Positions 46,021 to 53,582 of a stretch of DNA of 64,000 nucleotides are shown here, piece by piece. Location: assembly GCF_017874715.1 (NCBI RefSeq), contig NZ_JAGGLR010000031.1, positions 62,001 through 126,000 on the forward strand, in the 5' to 3' direction. Position 1 is the first letter of the stretch. The number at the start of each line of letters is the position of its first letter. Made by a program: the position numbers and the translations under genes. The notes under the pieces were generated by a model, which made no database searches, was not told the DNA's origin, and worked only from the letters and a program-made list of their open reading frames with translations. The DNA is from Streptomyces iranensis. GTDB taxonomy: Bacteria; Actinomycetota; Actinomycetes; Streptomycetales; Streptomycetaceae.

Positions 46021-47625
46021 ATGAGCGCCAAGAGCACCGAATTCCGCTCCCGTAGCGCGACCACGGACTCCGGGACCGGCACCGGCACGGTCGGCCTTCC
46101 CAATTCAGCCCACGACACCGGTGGCAGCCTGCGCGGCACCATGAATACGCTTCAGCTCGCGCTCACCGTGCTCGCCATGTCGGCGCCCATCGGTAACGTC
46201 ACCGGCGTGCTGCCGCTGGGCATCACACGCGGCAATGGGATCGGCACTCCGGTGATCTATGCCTTCGTCGGCATGATCTTCCTGCTGTTCGCTGTCGGAT
46301 TCACCACGATGACGCGAAATCTGCCAAAGCCAGGTGCCTTCTACACCTACATCACCGCAGGGCTGTCCCGAACGCTCGGCCTCGGCACCGGATTCCTCGC
46401 CGCGTTTACCTACTTGGTTTACATGGTGGGCAGCTACGCGTTCTTCGGCGTCTCGGTGAAAAACGTCCTCAGTGCCTTCGGGGCACCCACCGCGCCGTGG
46501 TGGCTCTGGGGTGCGATCTGCTGCGTTATCGTCACCACACTCGGACATTTCAACGTCGAACTGTCTGGCAAGGTCCTGGCGATCTTCATGGTCATGGAGG
46601 TCGTCCTGGTCATGCTGTTCAACGCGCCCGTCCTCTTCACCGGCGGCCCACACGGATACCAGATCGACTCCTTCGAGCCGACGCATGTACTCTCCGGCGA
46701 CCTCGGCGTCGCCACCCTGTTCGCGATCACCTGCTTCCTCGGCTTCGAGTCCTCCGCGATCTACCGCGACGAGGTCAAGCGGCCCGAACGCACCATTCCG
46801 CGGGCAACCTATCTCGCGATCGGCAGCCTCGGCGGGTTCTACATCCTCACTTCCTGGGCGCTCGTGACCTTTTGGGGACCGAGTCATGTCGCCGCGGCCG
46901 GCGCGGCGAACCCGACGATCCTGTTCAACGGCGGCTTCCGCCACTACATGGGCAATACCTTCACACAGGTCATGACCGCGCTGGTCGTCACCAGTGTCTT
47001 CGCCGGCGCGTTGTCAACCCACAACTCACTGTCGCGGTACCTCTACTCGCTCGGACGTGATGGGATCCTGCCGTCCTTCCTCGGCAAGGGGCACGGGCGG
47101 CACGGCTCTCCCGCGAACGCGTCCGCGTTCGCCACGACCGCCACCGTGATGTGTACGCTTCCATTCCTGCTCAGCGGACTCGACGCCGTCGCGATGTACT
47201 CATCCATGTTCGCACTGGGCACATTCGCCTTGCTGATCCTGTTCACGCTGACCACGATCTCCGTCATCCGCTACTTCCGGATCATCAGCCACTCCGAGCG
47301 GCTCTGGAACACCGTGATCGCTCCGATCCTCGCCCTCGCCGGACTCATGCTTCTGATCACGCTGACATCGACCTACTACTCAATGTCGATCGACGCGTCA
47401 CAGTGGCTTGCCACCGGACAGCAACTACTTCTCGTCGCCGTCATTGTCATCGGCATCCTCGTCGGCCTGCGGTGGCGCAAGACTCGTCCCGCCGTCTACC
47501 GGCGAATCGGCGGTGGAGCCGGAGAGCACCACGATATCCGAAAGGAGAACCAAGCACTGTCTCGAACCGAACCACGGTCAGCCGTGAGCGGTAACGCCGC
47601 CGAACGCATGGAGGAGAAAACATGA
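46021..47625 (+). CDS. APC-superfamily permease
   Basis: The product of about 534 residues is an integral membrane transporter with roughly 12 hydrophobic segments. The central motif FLGFESSAIYRDEVKRPERT and following IPRATYLAIGSLGGFYILTS closely parallel the permease encoded at 19564-21051, so the two are paralogues serving two operons. It probably imports the substrate degraded by the neighbouring enzymes. Two adjacent in-frame ATG codons (46018 and 46021) follow AAAGGA; which is used is uncertain. The last codons overlap the ThuA-like gene by four bases. Confidence 0.88.
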   Translation: MSAKSTEFRSRSATTDSGTGTGTVGLPNSAHDTGGSLRGTMNTLQLALTVLAMSAPIGNVTGVLPLGITRGNGIGTPVIYAFVGMIFLLFAVGFTTMTRNLPKPGAFYTYITAGLSRTLGLGTGFLAAFTYLVYMVGSYAFFGVSVKNVLSAFGAPTAPWWLWGAICCVIVTTLGHFNVELSGKVLAIFMVMEVVLVMLFNAPVLFTGGPHGYQIDSFEPTHVLSGDLGVATLFAITCFLGFESSAIYRDEVKRPERTIPRATYLAIGSLGGFYILTSWALVTFWGPSHVAAAGAANPTILFNGGFRHYMGNTFTQVMTALVVTSVFAGALSTHNSLSRYLYSLGRDGILPSFLGKGHGRHGSPANASAFATTATVMCTLPFLLSGLDAVAMYSSMFALGTFALLILFTLTTISVIRYFRIISHSERLWNTVIAPILALAGLMLLITLTSTYYSMSIDASQWLATGQQLLLVAVIVIGILVGLRWRKTRPAVYRRIGGGAGEHHDIRKENQALSRTEPRSAVSGNAAERMEEKT

Positions 47626-48284
47626 CGCGCGCTCTCTACCTGTACGGAGGGTGGCCCGGACACAACCCCTACGGGGTCGCGCGGTGGACACGGACCATGC
47701 TCGACGGGCTCGGCTTCGACGTGGCGGAGTCAAACGACATCTTCGTCCTCGACCAAGACCTGACCGGGTACGACCTCATCATCAACAACTGGAACAACGC
47801 GCTGCTCAGCGAGACGCTGACCCCCTCGCAGGAGGCCGCCCTCCTCGGCGCCGTCGAAGCCGGCACCGGCTTCGTCTCCTGGCACGGCGGCGGCGCCGCA
47901 TTCCGGGGAAGCGTCATGTACCACTTGATGCTCGGCGCAGATGTCTTCTACCACCCGGCCGGAGAGGGCGTACGTCACCCGTATCCGCTCTACGTCGTCG
48001 ACCACGATCACCCAGTCACCCACGGCATCGAGGACTTCGACGCGGCGAGCGAGCAGTACTACATGAACGTCGATCCGCGGAACCACGTGCTCCTGGAGAC
48101 CGTTTTCGATGGCGAACACATGCCATGGCTCGCCGGACAGCGCATGCCGCAAGCGTGGACCAAAGAGTGGGGCAGTGGCCGCGTCTTCTACAGCGCACTC
48201 GGCCACTACCTCGAGGATCTCACCCCCGAACCGGTCGAGCGCCTTATGCGTCAGGGCCTTGTCTGGGCCAGTCGAGACCGCTGA
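47622..48284 (+). CDS. ThuA-like domain protein
   Basis: The 220-residue protein has a glutamine-amidotransferase-like ThuA fold: LYLYGGWPGHNPYGVARWTR, the central GTGFVSWHGGGAAFRGS, YPLYVVDHDHPVTHGIEDFD and the terminal SGRVFYSALGHYLEDL. ThuA proteins are linked to trehalose and other sugar-oxidation pathways, often through keto-sugar intermediates. Its start ATG overlaps the permease stop (ATGA), and AGGAG precedes it, so it is the last gene of the operon. The exact reaction is unknown. With a GMC oxidoreductase in the same operon, a keto-sugar or keto-cyclitol intermediate is an attractive inference. Confidence 0.88.
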   Translation: MTRALYLYGGWPGHNPYGVARWTRTMLDGLGFDVAESNDIFVLDQDLTGYDLIINNWNNALLSETLTPSQEAALLGAVEAGTGFVSWHGGGAAFRGSVMYHLMLGADVFYHPAGEGVRHPYPLYVVDHDHPVTHGIEDFDAASEQYYMNVDPRNHVLLETVFDGEHMPWLAGQRMPQAWTKEWGSGRVFYSALGHYLEDLTPEPVERLMRQGLVWASRDR

Positions 48285-48343
48285 TCCCCGGCAACGGGAT
48301 CTTGTATCGGCTTCGCACCGGAGTGCCATAGCGCGATCTGCCC

Positions 48344-48500
48344 GTGAGACACCCGTTCATTGGCGACACGGGCACGATGGGGCGCGGAGTCGTCCGCCGC
48401 CTTCCGCATCACCTGACGCCACTGTCGCCGTGCTCACGCGTGATTCCCGCTCGGAGCGGGCCACCGGGCTGCTCGCGCATGGCGGTGGCCGCAATCCGGT
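48344..48500 (+). pseudogene. Remnant of an NAD(P)H-binding (NmrA/SDR-like) gene
   Basis: Two short plus-strand pieces in different frames recall the beginning of an NmrA-type oxidoreductase: TGTMGRGVVRRL at about 48368-48403, then DATVAVLTRDSRSERATGLL at about 48415-48475. In intact relatives a glycine-rich loop is followed directly by a strand of the form VRVLTRDP. Nothing of the remaining gene is present; the next gene, on the opposite strand, ends at 48513. It is evidently a decayed end. Confidence 0.45.
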
Positions 48501-48512
48501 CCGCTGTCGCGG

Positions 48513-49211
48513 CTACGACAGGCTCGCGATGATGTCGGCGACGGTCTCCGGCCGCGACAGGAACGGGTGGTGGCCCGCCTTCACCTCGATGACCTTGTCC
48601 GCGCGGCGGGAGAATTCGCGTTGCGCCGCCGCCGGCGTGCCCCGGTCCTCCGTGCACACCACATACGTCGTGGGCAGGTCGTGCCACGCCACTGCCCGCA
48701 CGGGCTGCTGGGTCACGGCCAGCGTCTGCCGGACCAGAAGTGCCGCTGCCTCGCGGGCGATGTCCGGCGGGCAGTCCTGGGTGAAGGTCTCGGCGAACAG
48801 CTCGGGCCGGGCGCCGAAGGTACCGCCGTCGGGGTCGAAGTCCAGGAACGGTGGCGGCGCATCGGTGCCGAACGTCGACAGCGACTCGCCGGGCTCGGGC
48901 AGGTAGCTCGACACCAACGCCAGGTGACGCACCGTCTCGACGCCCACCGCCGCCTCGGCGGCGACGATGCCGCCGTAGCTGTGCGCCACGATCACGGTCG
49001 GCTCGTCCCCCTCGGTCAGGACAGCGCGCACCGCGGCGACGTCCTCGGACAGCCCGGGGCCCCGCGGTCCGGCCGGCCGCTCGCCCTCGCCGCAACTCGG
49101 CAGCGCTGGGGCGACGCTGCTGATGCCGCGCTCCTGCAGGGCCGCGGCGGCCAGGTGCCACCACCACGATCCGTCGCGGACGCACGCCCCGTGCACAAAG
49201 ACAATACGCAT
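48513..49211 (-). CDS. Alpha/beta hydrolase
   Basis: The 232-residue protein is a small alpha/beta-fold hydrolase: IVFVHGACVRDGSWWWHLAA (oxyanion loop), nucleophile elbow VIVAHSYGG (Ser), and the C-terminal His in KAGHHPFLSRPETVADII. Members hydrolyse esters or similar bonds; some of this size class act on plant-type esters or polyketide intermediates. A strong ribosome site (AAGGAGG) precedes ATG 49211. It is divergent from a TetR gene with 78 bp between, the classical arrangement of a TetR regulator and its target. Confidence 0.9.
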   Translation of the reverse strand: MRIVFVHGACVRDGSWWWHLAAAALQERGISSVAPALPSCGEGERPAGPRGPGLSEDVAAVRAVLTEGDEPTVIVAHSYGGIVAAEAAVGVETVRHLALVSSYLPEPGESLSTFGTDAPPPFLDFDPDGGTFGARPELFAETFTQDCPPDIAREAAALLVRQTLAVTQQPVRAVAWHDLPTTYVVCTEDRGTPAAAQREFSRRADKVIEVKAGHHPFLSRPETVADIIASLS

Positions 49212-49257
49212 CTCTTCCTCCTTGATTCGGGTTCCCGATACCTTGAATCGATGGTAG

Positions 49258-49275
49258 ACGTACCGTCAGTTACGT
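49258..49275. promoter_or_regulatory. Candidate TetR operator
   Basis: ACGTA and TACGT (49258-49262 and 49271-49275) form an inverted repeat with 8 bp between, in the 78-bp region separating the alpha/beta hydrolase from the TetR gene and 15 bp before the TetR start. Position fits an autoregulatory operator; the arms are short, so support is modest. Confidence 0.35.
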
Positions 49276-49289
49276 GAAAAAATAAGACG

Positions 49290-49937
49290 ATGGGACGGCA
49301 CAAACAGCCCGAGATTCGCGACCGGATTCTCGACGCCTGCGTCGACCACGCGCTCACGCACGGGCTGCCCGACCGCCTTGAGCCGTTCGCGGCGGCGTCA
49401 CGCACCTCGACCCGGATGCTGATCTACCACTTCGGGACCCGGGACGCGCTGCTGCGGGAAACTCTGAGACGGGCGCGGCGACGCCAGCGCGACCTTTTCG
49501 GTGAACTGGTCTCCCCACAACCGGACGAGCCCTATCTGAGTACTCTGCGAGGGGCTTGGCGAGTCATGACCGGCCCCGTCGGCCGCCCGTACCTCAGCAT
49601 GTTCGGCAAGCTCCGCGAGAACGCTGAGCAACAGCTGTGGCCGGGCTTTCGACGCGAGGCCACCACAGACTGGCTGCGACCACTCGAGGACGGCATGCGA
49701 AGCATCGGCCGCCCCGAACTCGGCACCCTCGTGCTCGCGGTCATCCGCGGTCTCATCATGGACATCGAGGCCACGGGTGATATGTCACGAGCCAATCAAG
49801 CATTCGACGATTTCCTGGCCACGCTCGCTCCTGCCACCACCCCGGCAAGGCCCCGGGGTCCTGGCCCGGACACCAGCCGCGAAGTGGATGCGGCCGCGGG
49901 GCCAGGGGGCGAGCGCCAGGCGCGGTCCGAACGGTGA
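49290..49937 (+). CDS. TetR-family transcriptional regulator
   Basis: The 215-residue protein starts with a TetR helix-turn-helix (RDRILDACVDHALTHGLP, AAASRTSTRMLIYHFGTRDA) followed by a helical ligand-binding region (LRGAWRVMTGPVGRPYLSMF). The C-terminal 35 residues are proline/arginine rich and poorly conserved. No Shine-Dalgarno sequence is evident, so it may be translated from a leaderless or short-leader message. It probably controls the divergent hydrolase and itself. The gene ends just before a tRNA-Pro fragment. Confidence 0.88.
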   Translation: MGRHKQPEIRDRILDACVDHALTHGLPDRLEPFAAASRTSTRMLIYHFGTRDALLRETLRRARRRQRDLFGELVSPQPDEPYLSTLRGAWRVMTGPVGRPYLSMFGKLRENAEQQLWPGFRREATTDWLRPLEDGMRSIGRPELGTLVLAVIRGLIMDIEATGDMSRANQAFDDFLATLAPATTPARPRGPGPDTSREVDAAAGPGGERQARSER

Positions 49938-49948
49938 TGCGCGTCGAG

Positions 49949-50004
49949 TTGGCACTTGACTGGGGGTCAAGGGGTCGCAGGTTCAAATTCTGTCGTCCCG
50001 ACCA
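49949..50004 (+). other. 3' part of tRNA-Pro(GGG); candidate attachment site
   Basis: From about 49949 the sequence matches a tRNA-Pro from just before the anticodon arm to the CCA end: anticodon stem-loop CTTGACTGGGGGTCAAG (anticodon GGG), variable region, T arm GCAGGTTCAAATTCTGT, acceptor strand CGTCCCG, discriminator A and CCA at 50002-50004. The 5' side (CCGAACGGTGATGCG region) does not pair with this acceptor strand or form a D arm, so it is not a complete tRNA. A tRNA 3' end that stops at the anticodon arm is the usual att segment of tyrosine-integrase elements such as pSAM2, which also uses a tRNA-Pro. The element would lie on the left (5') side of this copy. Confidence 0.75.
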
Positions 50005-50022
50005 GCATCATCGCAGGTCGGA

Positions 50023-50051
50023 GGCCGTTTCCGCGGGTAGCGGAGGCGGCC
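50023..50051 (+). terminator. Terminator-like hairpin downstream of tRNA-Pro fragment
   Basis: GGCCGTTTCCGC (50023-50034) pairs with GCGGAGGCGGCC (50040-50051) over 12 positions, two of them G-U, around a 5-base loop; TTAACC follows. This is the expected place for the terminator of the original tRNA gene, which supports the idea that native chromosome continues to the right. Confidence 0.6.
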
Positions 50052-50290
50052 TTAACCATGTCCGGGCAGGGAGCGAGTGGGAGCCCTCTGGGAGCCCTCG
50101 TGCTCCCAACTCGCAGACGTGTCAACGGTGCCCGATTCGTCCGTCATCCGATCAGGTAGACCTACGGCGTTACTGCGCCCCCACGCGCTGTCGTCAACCA
50201 CAGGCCCCCGACGTCACCCCACCGATTCGGATGCCCTCTGCATCGAGAGGCATAAGGACCCCTTGTCGGCGCTCGAGCACCTTTCGTGGT

Positions 50291-50312
50291 GGGAGCACGG
50301 TGTCGTGCTCCC
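50291..50312. repeat. Perfect 9-bp hairpin
   Basis: GGGAGCACG and CGTGCTCCC are exact complements around GTGT. The same arm words recur upstream as GGGAGCCCTC (twice) and CGTGCTCCC near 50079-50108, in an otherwise gene-free stretch between the tRNA fragment and the first IS copy. This could be a recombination arm-site cluster or remnant. Confidence 0.5.
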
Positions 50313-50411
50313 CATGCGACAGGGGTAGGGCGAACCGCTACTGATCTCTCCGGGCAGGTTTCCGCGGGCAGTCCGTTCCTGGGGCTTTCGGCCGCGGTGG
50401 ACGGCCTGCGT

Positions 50412-50433
50412 CAAGGGGCGGTAAAGCCCCTTG
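50412..50433. terminator. Perfect 8-bp hairpin, terminator-like
   Basis: CAAGGGGC and GCCCCTTG pair exactly around GGTAAA, within the 578-bp gene-free region 49938-50515. No gene reads into it convincingly, so its role as a terminator is only structural inference. Confidence 0.4.
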
Positions 50434-50515
50434 TCGTCCGCCGGCAGATGGGGCACTCCCAGGGTGTGAGTGCTGTATCCGGTTCTGGAGCGCCGTAACG
50501 AGACAGCCGTGCGGG

Positions 50516-51756
50516 TGCGAGTGCCGATAAATCGTCCAGGCTGGTCAGGCGGCATGTTGGTACTCATGGAGGGTTCCGCCGAGTCGGTCTCGTCGGCGGA
50601 CGTCCAGGTGTCTGCTCTCCCCTGGTGCGTCGATCGGGTGGGGGAGTGGGCGGAGCGGTGCGGCTTGGCCCAGGGCTCGGTGTGATCGATGCCCGTTGTA
50701 GTGGGTTTCGAACTCGCGGAGCGCGTGGAGGAGGTGGCTCTGGTTCCAGATCAGGGTGCGGTCCAGGAGCTCGCGTCGGCAGGTCTGTATCCAGCGCTCT
50801 ATGAGTGAGTTCATCCGTGGTATCCGAATGCCGGTGGTGACGACTTTGAGACCGGCATCGGTCATCAGGGTGTCGAAGGCGGCTGTGAATTTCGAGTCGC
50901 GGTCGCGGATGAGGAACTTCGCCTTGCTGCGTGCGTCTTCGAGGTCCATGAGGAGGTTGCGTCCGAGCTGCACCATCCACTCTGCGGTGGGGTGTGGGGT
51001 GGCGCCGAGGATCCGCATGCGCCTGGTGGTGTGCTCGATGACGGCGAAGACGTACAGGCGCGCTCCGGTCAGAGTGTGGACTTCGAATAGATCGCAGGCG
51101 AGAAGGGCCTTGGCCTGGCTGCGGGGAAAGTCGGACCAGGTGGTGCTCTGCCGTTCGGGTGAGGGTGGGATGCCTGGCTCGCGGAGGATTTCCCAGACCG
51201 TGGAGGCGGTGACTTTGATTCCCAGCGCTGTGAGTTCGCCGTGGATCCGTCGGTATCCCCATGAGGTGTTCTCCCTGGCCAGGCGCAGGACCAGGGCGCG
51301 TATCGATCGGATGGTGCGTGGGCGTCCGCGTCGCCTGGGTACGCCGGTCGCGGCATGGCGCCGCTTGAGCAGGTCGCGATGTCAGCGCAAGACTGTATCG
51401 GGGCGGACCAGCAGCAGAAGGTGCCGGAGTCTGTCATTGGGGAGGTGGTGGAGCAGGCTGGCGAGGATGGCACGGTCGCTGTCGGTGAGGGTCGGCTTGC
51501 CGACCTGACGCTGCAGGATCAGCAGTTGGTGCCGGAGTACGAGGATCTGGACGTCCTTCTGTCTGTCGCTTATCGGCAGGAGGCGTAGGAATGCTAGGGC
51601 GTTGGTCGCGGCGAGGTAGGCCGGGCGCAGCAGCACGACAGACCATGATGCCGCCGGGTCCCTGCGCAGGTGAAGACACTTGGGCGAATGTCCGAGGAGA
51701 ACCGAAGATCCGTGATCAGGCTCCCAACCTGCGTGGATGATTCATCGGCACCCGCA
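50516..51756 (-). mobile_element. IS copy 1 (rve-type transposase), degenerate inverted repeats
   Basis: A single degraded transposase gene is bounded by matching ends: TGCGAGTGCCGATAAATCGT plus CC at 50516-50537, and the complement of TGCGGGTGCCGATGAATCAT plus CC at 51735-51756. The arms agree at about 19 of 22 positions. The same ends and a homologous transposase occur at 60600-61828 in the opposite orientation. No clear target duplication is visible. Total length is about 1.24 kb. Confidence 0.8.
50545..51636 (-). pseudogene. IS transposase (integrase-core/rve), interrupted by a nonsense codon
   Basis: Starts MLLRPAYLAATNALAFLRLL and reads LVLRHQLLILQRQVGKPTLT before an in-frame TGA at 51382-51384. 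The homologous copy at 60718 has TGG (Trp) in that place, so this is a point nonsense mutation. The same frame stays open afterwards through the DDE integrase core: ENTSWGYRRIHGELTALGIK, RDRDSKFTAAFD, GIRIPRMNSLIERWIQTCRR, to the end LGGTLHEYQHAA. The product would be about 360 residues if read through. As it stands only an 84-residue N-terminal piece and internally restarted fragments could be made, so transposition is probably lost. Confidence 0.85.
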
Positions 51757-52030
51757 GGTTTGGACCTGGCGCAGGAAGTGCGGCCCGTACGCCGGGAGGT
51801 TGCTGCTGTGCCGCATGCTTCGGAGGTTGAGGAGCTGTTACGCAACCTCACCGTGGGTGACGGACCTGGGGAGAGTAGGATCCGTCCCTTGGTGTGTGGG
51901 CCGGGCGGTTGCGTCTCCGTGGCAGGAGTCAGCTGACCAAACTCGCACGCATCCATGGCGCATTACTGCTGCCGTGTCGCTTCAATACAGGGAAGGTGGG
52001 GGCAAGAACTCAACGAGGACAGCGGGGGCC

Positions 52031-52124
52031 ATGGTGCGCGAGGCGGTGTTCCGAAGCGAGGACGTACCTGCTGCGGACCGGTTCGACTACTGGCGTGAAC
52101 TGATGTTGGGACTGCTGCATGATC
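52031..52124 (+). pseudogene. 5' end of an AraC-type regulator gene interrupted by IS3-family element
   Basis: From ATG 52031 the frame reads VREAVFRSEDVPAADRFDYW then RELMLGLLHD, the characteristic opening of actinobacterial AraC regulators with an AraC-binding-like N-terminal domain. The homology stops exactly where the IS3-family element begins (52125). No continuation could be recognised beyond the other IS end at 53371, so sequence was lost as well. Confidence 0.6.
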
Positions 52125-52139
52125 GGGTGACAGCGGGGT

Positions 52140-53030
52140 TTATGCAGCTAGGGCTGCGGGTGGGGTCATGATGGTCTCGTACTCGACGGGGGTCAATCGG
52201 CCCAGGCGCTTCTGGCGCCGGCGTCGGTGGTAGGTCCGCTCGATCCAGGTGACGATCGCGATCCGCAGCTCCTGCCGGGTGGCCCAGGTACGGCGGTCGA
52301 GAACGTTGTTCTGCAGCAGGGCGAAGAAGCTCTCCATCGCAGCGTTGTCGCCGGCGGCCCCGACCCGGCCCATCGAGCCGACCAGGCCGTGCCGAGTGAG
52401 TACGGCAGCGACCTTCCGGGACCGGAATTGCGATCCTCGGTCGGAGTGCACAATGCACCCCGCAGCGGGGCAGCGTCGGGCAACGGCCGACTCCAGCGCG
52501 GCCACCGCGAGGCGGGACTTCATCCGCGCGTCGATGGAATAGCCCACGATGCGGCCGGAGTACACGTCCTTGACCGCGCACAGATACAGCTTGCCCTCGC
52601 CGGTCGCGTGCTCGGTAATGTCCGTGAGCCACAGCCGGTTCGGCCCGTCGGCAGTGAAGTTGCGGCGCACCCGGTCGTCGTGGACCGGCGGTCCGGCCTT
52701 GGCGTTCTTGCCGCGGCCCCTTCGCTTGCCGAAGGCGCTCCACCAGCCGTTGTCCCGGCAGATCCGCCAGGCGGTCCGCTCGGCCATCGTCTCACCGGCC
52801 GCGCGGGCTTCGTCGAGGAGGAAGCGGTGACCGAACTCGGGATCGTCGCGGTGCGCGTCGCGCAGGGCGTTGGCCCGGTGGGCCTCGGTCAGCTCCGCGT
52901 CCGTCACCGGAGAGGCCAGCCACCGGTAGTAGGGCTGACGGGCCAGCCCGAGCACCCGGCACGTCACCGCCACCGGCACCCTGCGTGGGGCATCGGCGGC
53001 GGCCAGCTCGCGGACGAGCGGGTACATCAT
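52140..53030 (-). CDS. IS3-family transposase OrfB (DDE integrase core)
   Basis: The 296-residue protein contains the HTH_21-type segment (NALRDAHRDDPEFGHRFLLD) and the retroviral-integrase-like core with all three acidic residues: Asp in WLTDITEHATGEGKLYLCAV, Asp in CIVHSDRGSQFRS, and Glu in GDNAAMESFFALLQ. It cuts and joins the IS ends. Its ATG overlaps the stop of orfA by four bases (53027-53030), so it may be made by translational coupling, or as a frameshift fusion as in other IS3 elements. No inactivating lesion is seen. Confidence 0.93.
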   Translation of the reverse strand: MMYPLVRELAAADAPRRVPVAVTCRVLGLARQPYYRWLASPVTDAELTEAHRANALRDAHRDDPEFGHRFLLDEARAAGETMAERTAWRICRDNGWWSAFGKRRGRGKNAKAGPPVHDDRVRRNFTADGPNRLWLTDITEHATGEGKLYLCAVKDVYSGRIVGYSIDARMKSRLAVAALESAVARRCPAAGCIVHSDRGSQFRSRKVAAVLTRHGLVGSMGRVGAAGDNAAMESFFALLQNNVLDRRTWATRQELRIAIVTWIERTYHRRRRQKRLGRLTPVEYETIMTPPAALAA

Positions 53031-53320
53031 TTTGCCGGCAGGTTCGCCTGCGACAGATACGCCGCAGCCCTGCGCAGCACTTCGTTCTCCTGCTCCAGCA
53101 GCCGGATCCGTTTGTGGGCCTCGCGCAGCTCGGCCGACTCACCCGACGCCGATGCGGGCCTGGCGCCCTCGTCGGTGCCGGCGCTGCGCAGCCACTTCGA
53201 GAGCGTGATCGGATGGACGCCGAAGTCGGCGGCGATCTGTTCCAGCGTGACGCCGGGCTCGCGGTTGCGCGCGACTCGCACGACGTCCTCGCGGAACTCC
53301 TTCGGATACGGCTTGGGCAC
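53027..53320 (-). CDS. IS3-family OrfA (helix-turn-helix transposase subunit)
   Basis: The 97-residue protein has the HTH_Tnp_1 fold (YPKEFREDVVRVARNREPGV, TLEQIAADFGVHPITLSKWL) and a C-terminal leucine-zipper-like helix (EAHKRIRLLEQENEVLRRAA) that mediates dimerisation. It binds the IS ends and partners OrfB, whose start overlaps its stop. Confidence 0.92.
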   Translation of the reverse strand: MPKPYPKEFREDVVRVARNREPGVTLEQIAADFGVHPITLSKWLRSAGTDEGARPASASGESAELREAHKRIRLLEQENEVLRRAAAYLSQANLPAK

Positions 53321-53582
53321 TGCAACATCCTTCCAGGCCGCCTCTCAGCAAGCCAGGTCAGGTGTCACCCAACTCTGCTGCAGTCCCGACCTCGACGGCG
53401 TTGGCTTGCAACTCGTGCGAATCGATGAAGTCAAGTACGGCGTTGCCTGTGGCCATCGCGATCGGGTTGCCACGAGAGGTCGATATCGAGTTCGCGGAGA
53501 CAGTTCATCAGGTCGTCCAACCGTCCGGCGGTGTCGCGAATCCACCCGCGCCTGACCAATGGCCAGGGCCGTCTACAGCTGT

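Larger units (their letters stand above)
52125..53370 (-). mobile_element. IS3-family insertion sequence, apparently intact
   Basis: The element carries both IS3 genes (orfA and orfB) and is bounded by GGGTGACA at 52125-52132 and its complement TGTCACCC at 53363-53370, giving about 1.25 kb. The rest of the ends match only weakly, so exact borders and a target duplication are uncertain. It lies inside the region flanked by the two other IS copies and truncates an AraC-type gene on its left side. Confidence 0.8.

Noticed and set aside
49917..50004. A complete functional tRNA-Pro gene
   Set aside because: The anticodon arm, T arm and 3' acceptor strand are present, but the 5' acceptor strand and D arm do not form; treated as a 3' fragment.
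50060..50440. CRISPR array from the repeated GGGAGC words
   Set aside because: Repeats are short, unevenly spaced and only partly similar; there are no regular spacers or cas genes.
51757..52030. Small plus-strand frame between the first IS copy and the AraC-type fragment
   Set aside because: It starts inside the IS, has no motif and no ribosome site of its own.
53371..53582. A short minus-strand frame (ATG near 53458, about 30 codons, ending near the IS3 border) as a gene
   Set aside because: It has no recognisable family and is cut by the IS end; at most a fragment of a disrupted gene, too weak to call.
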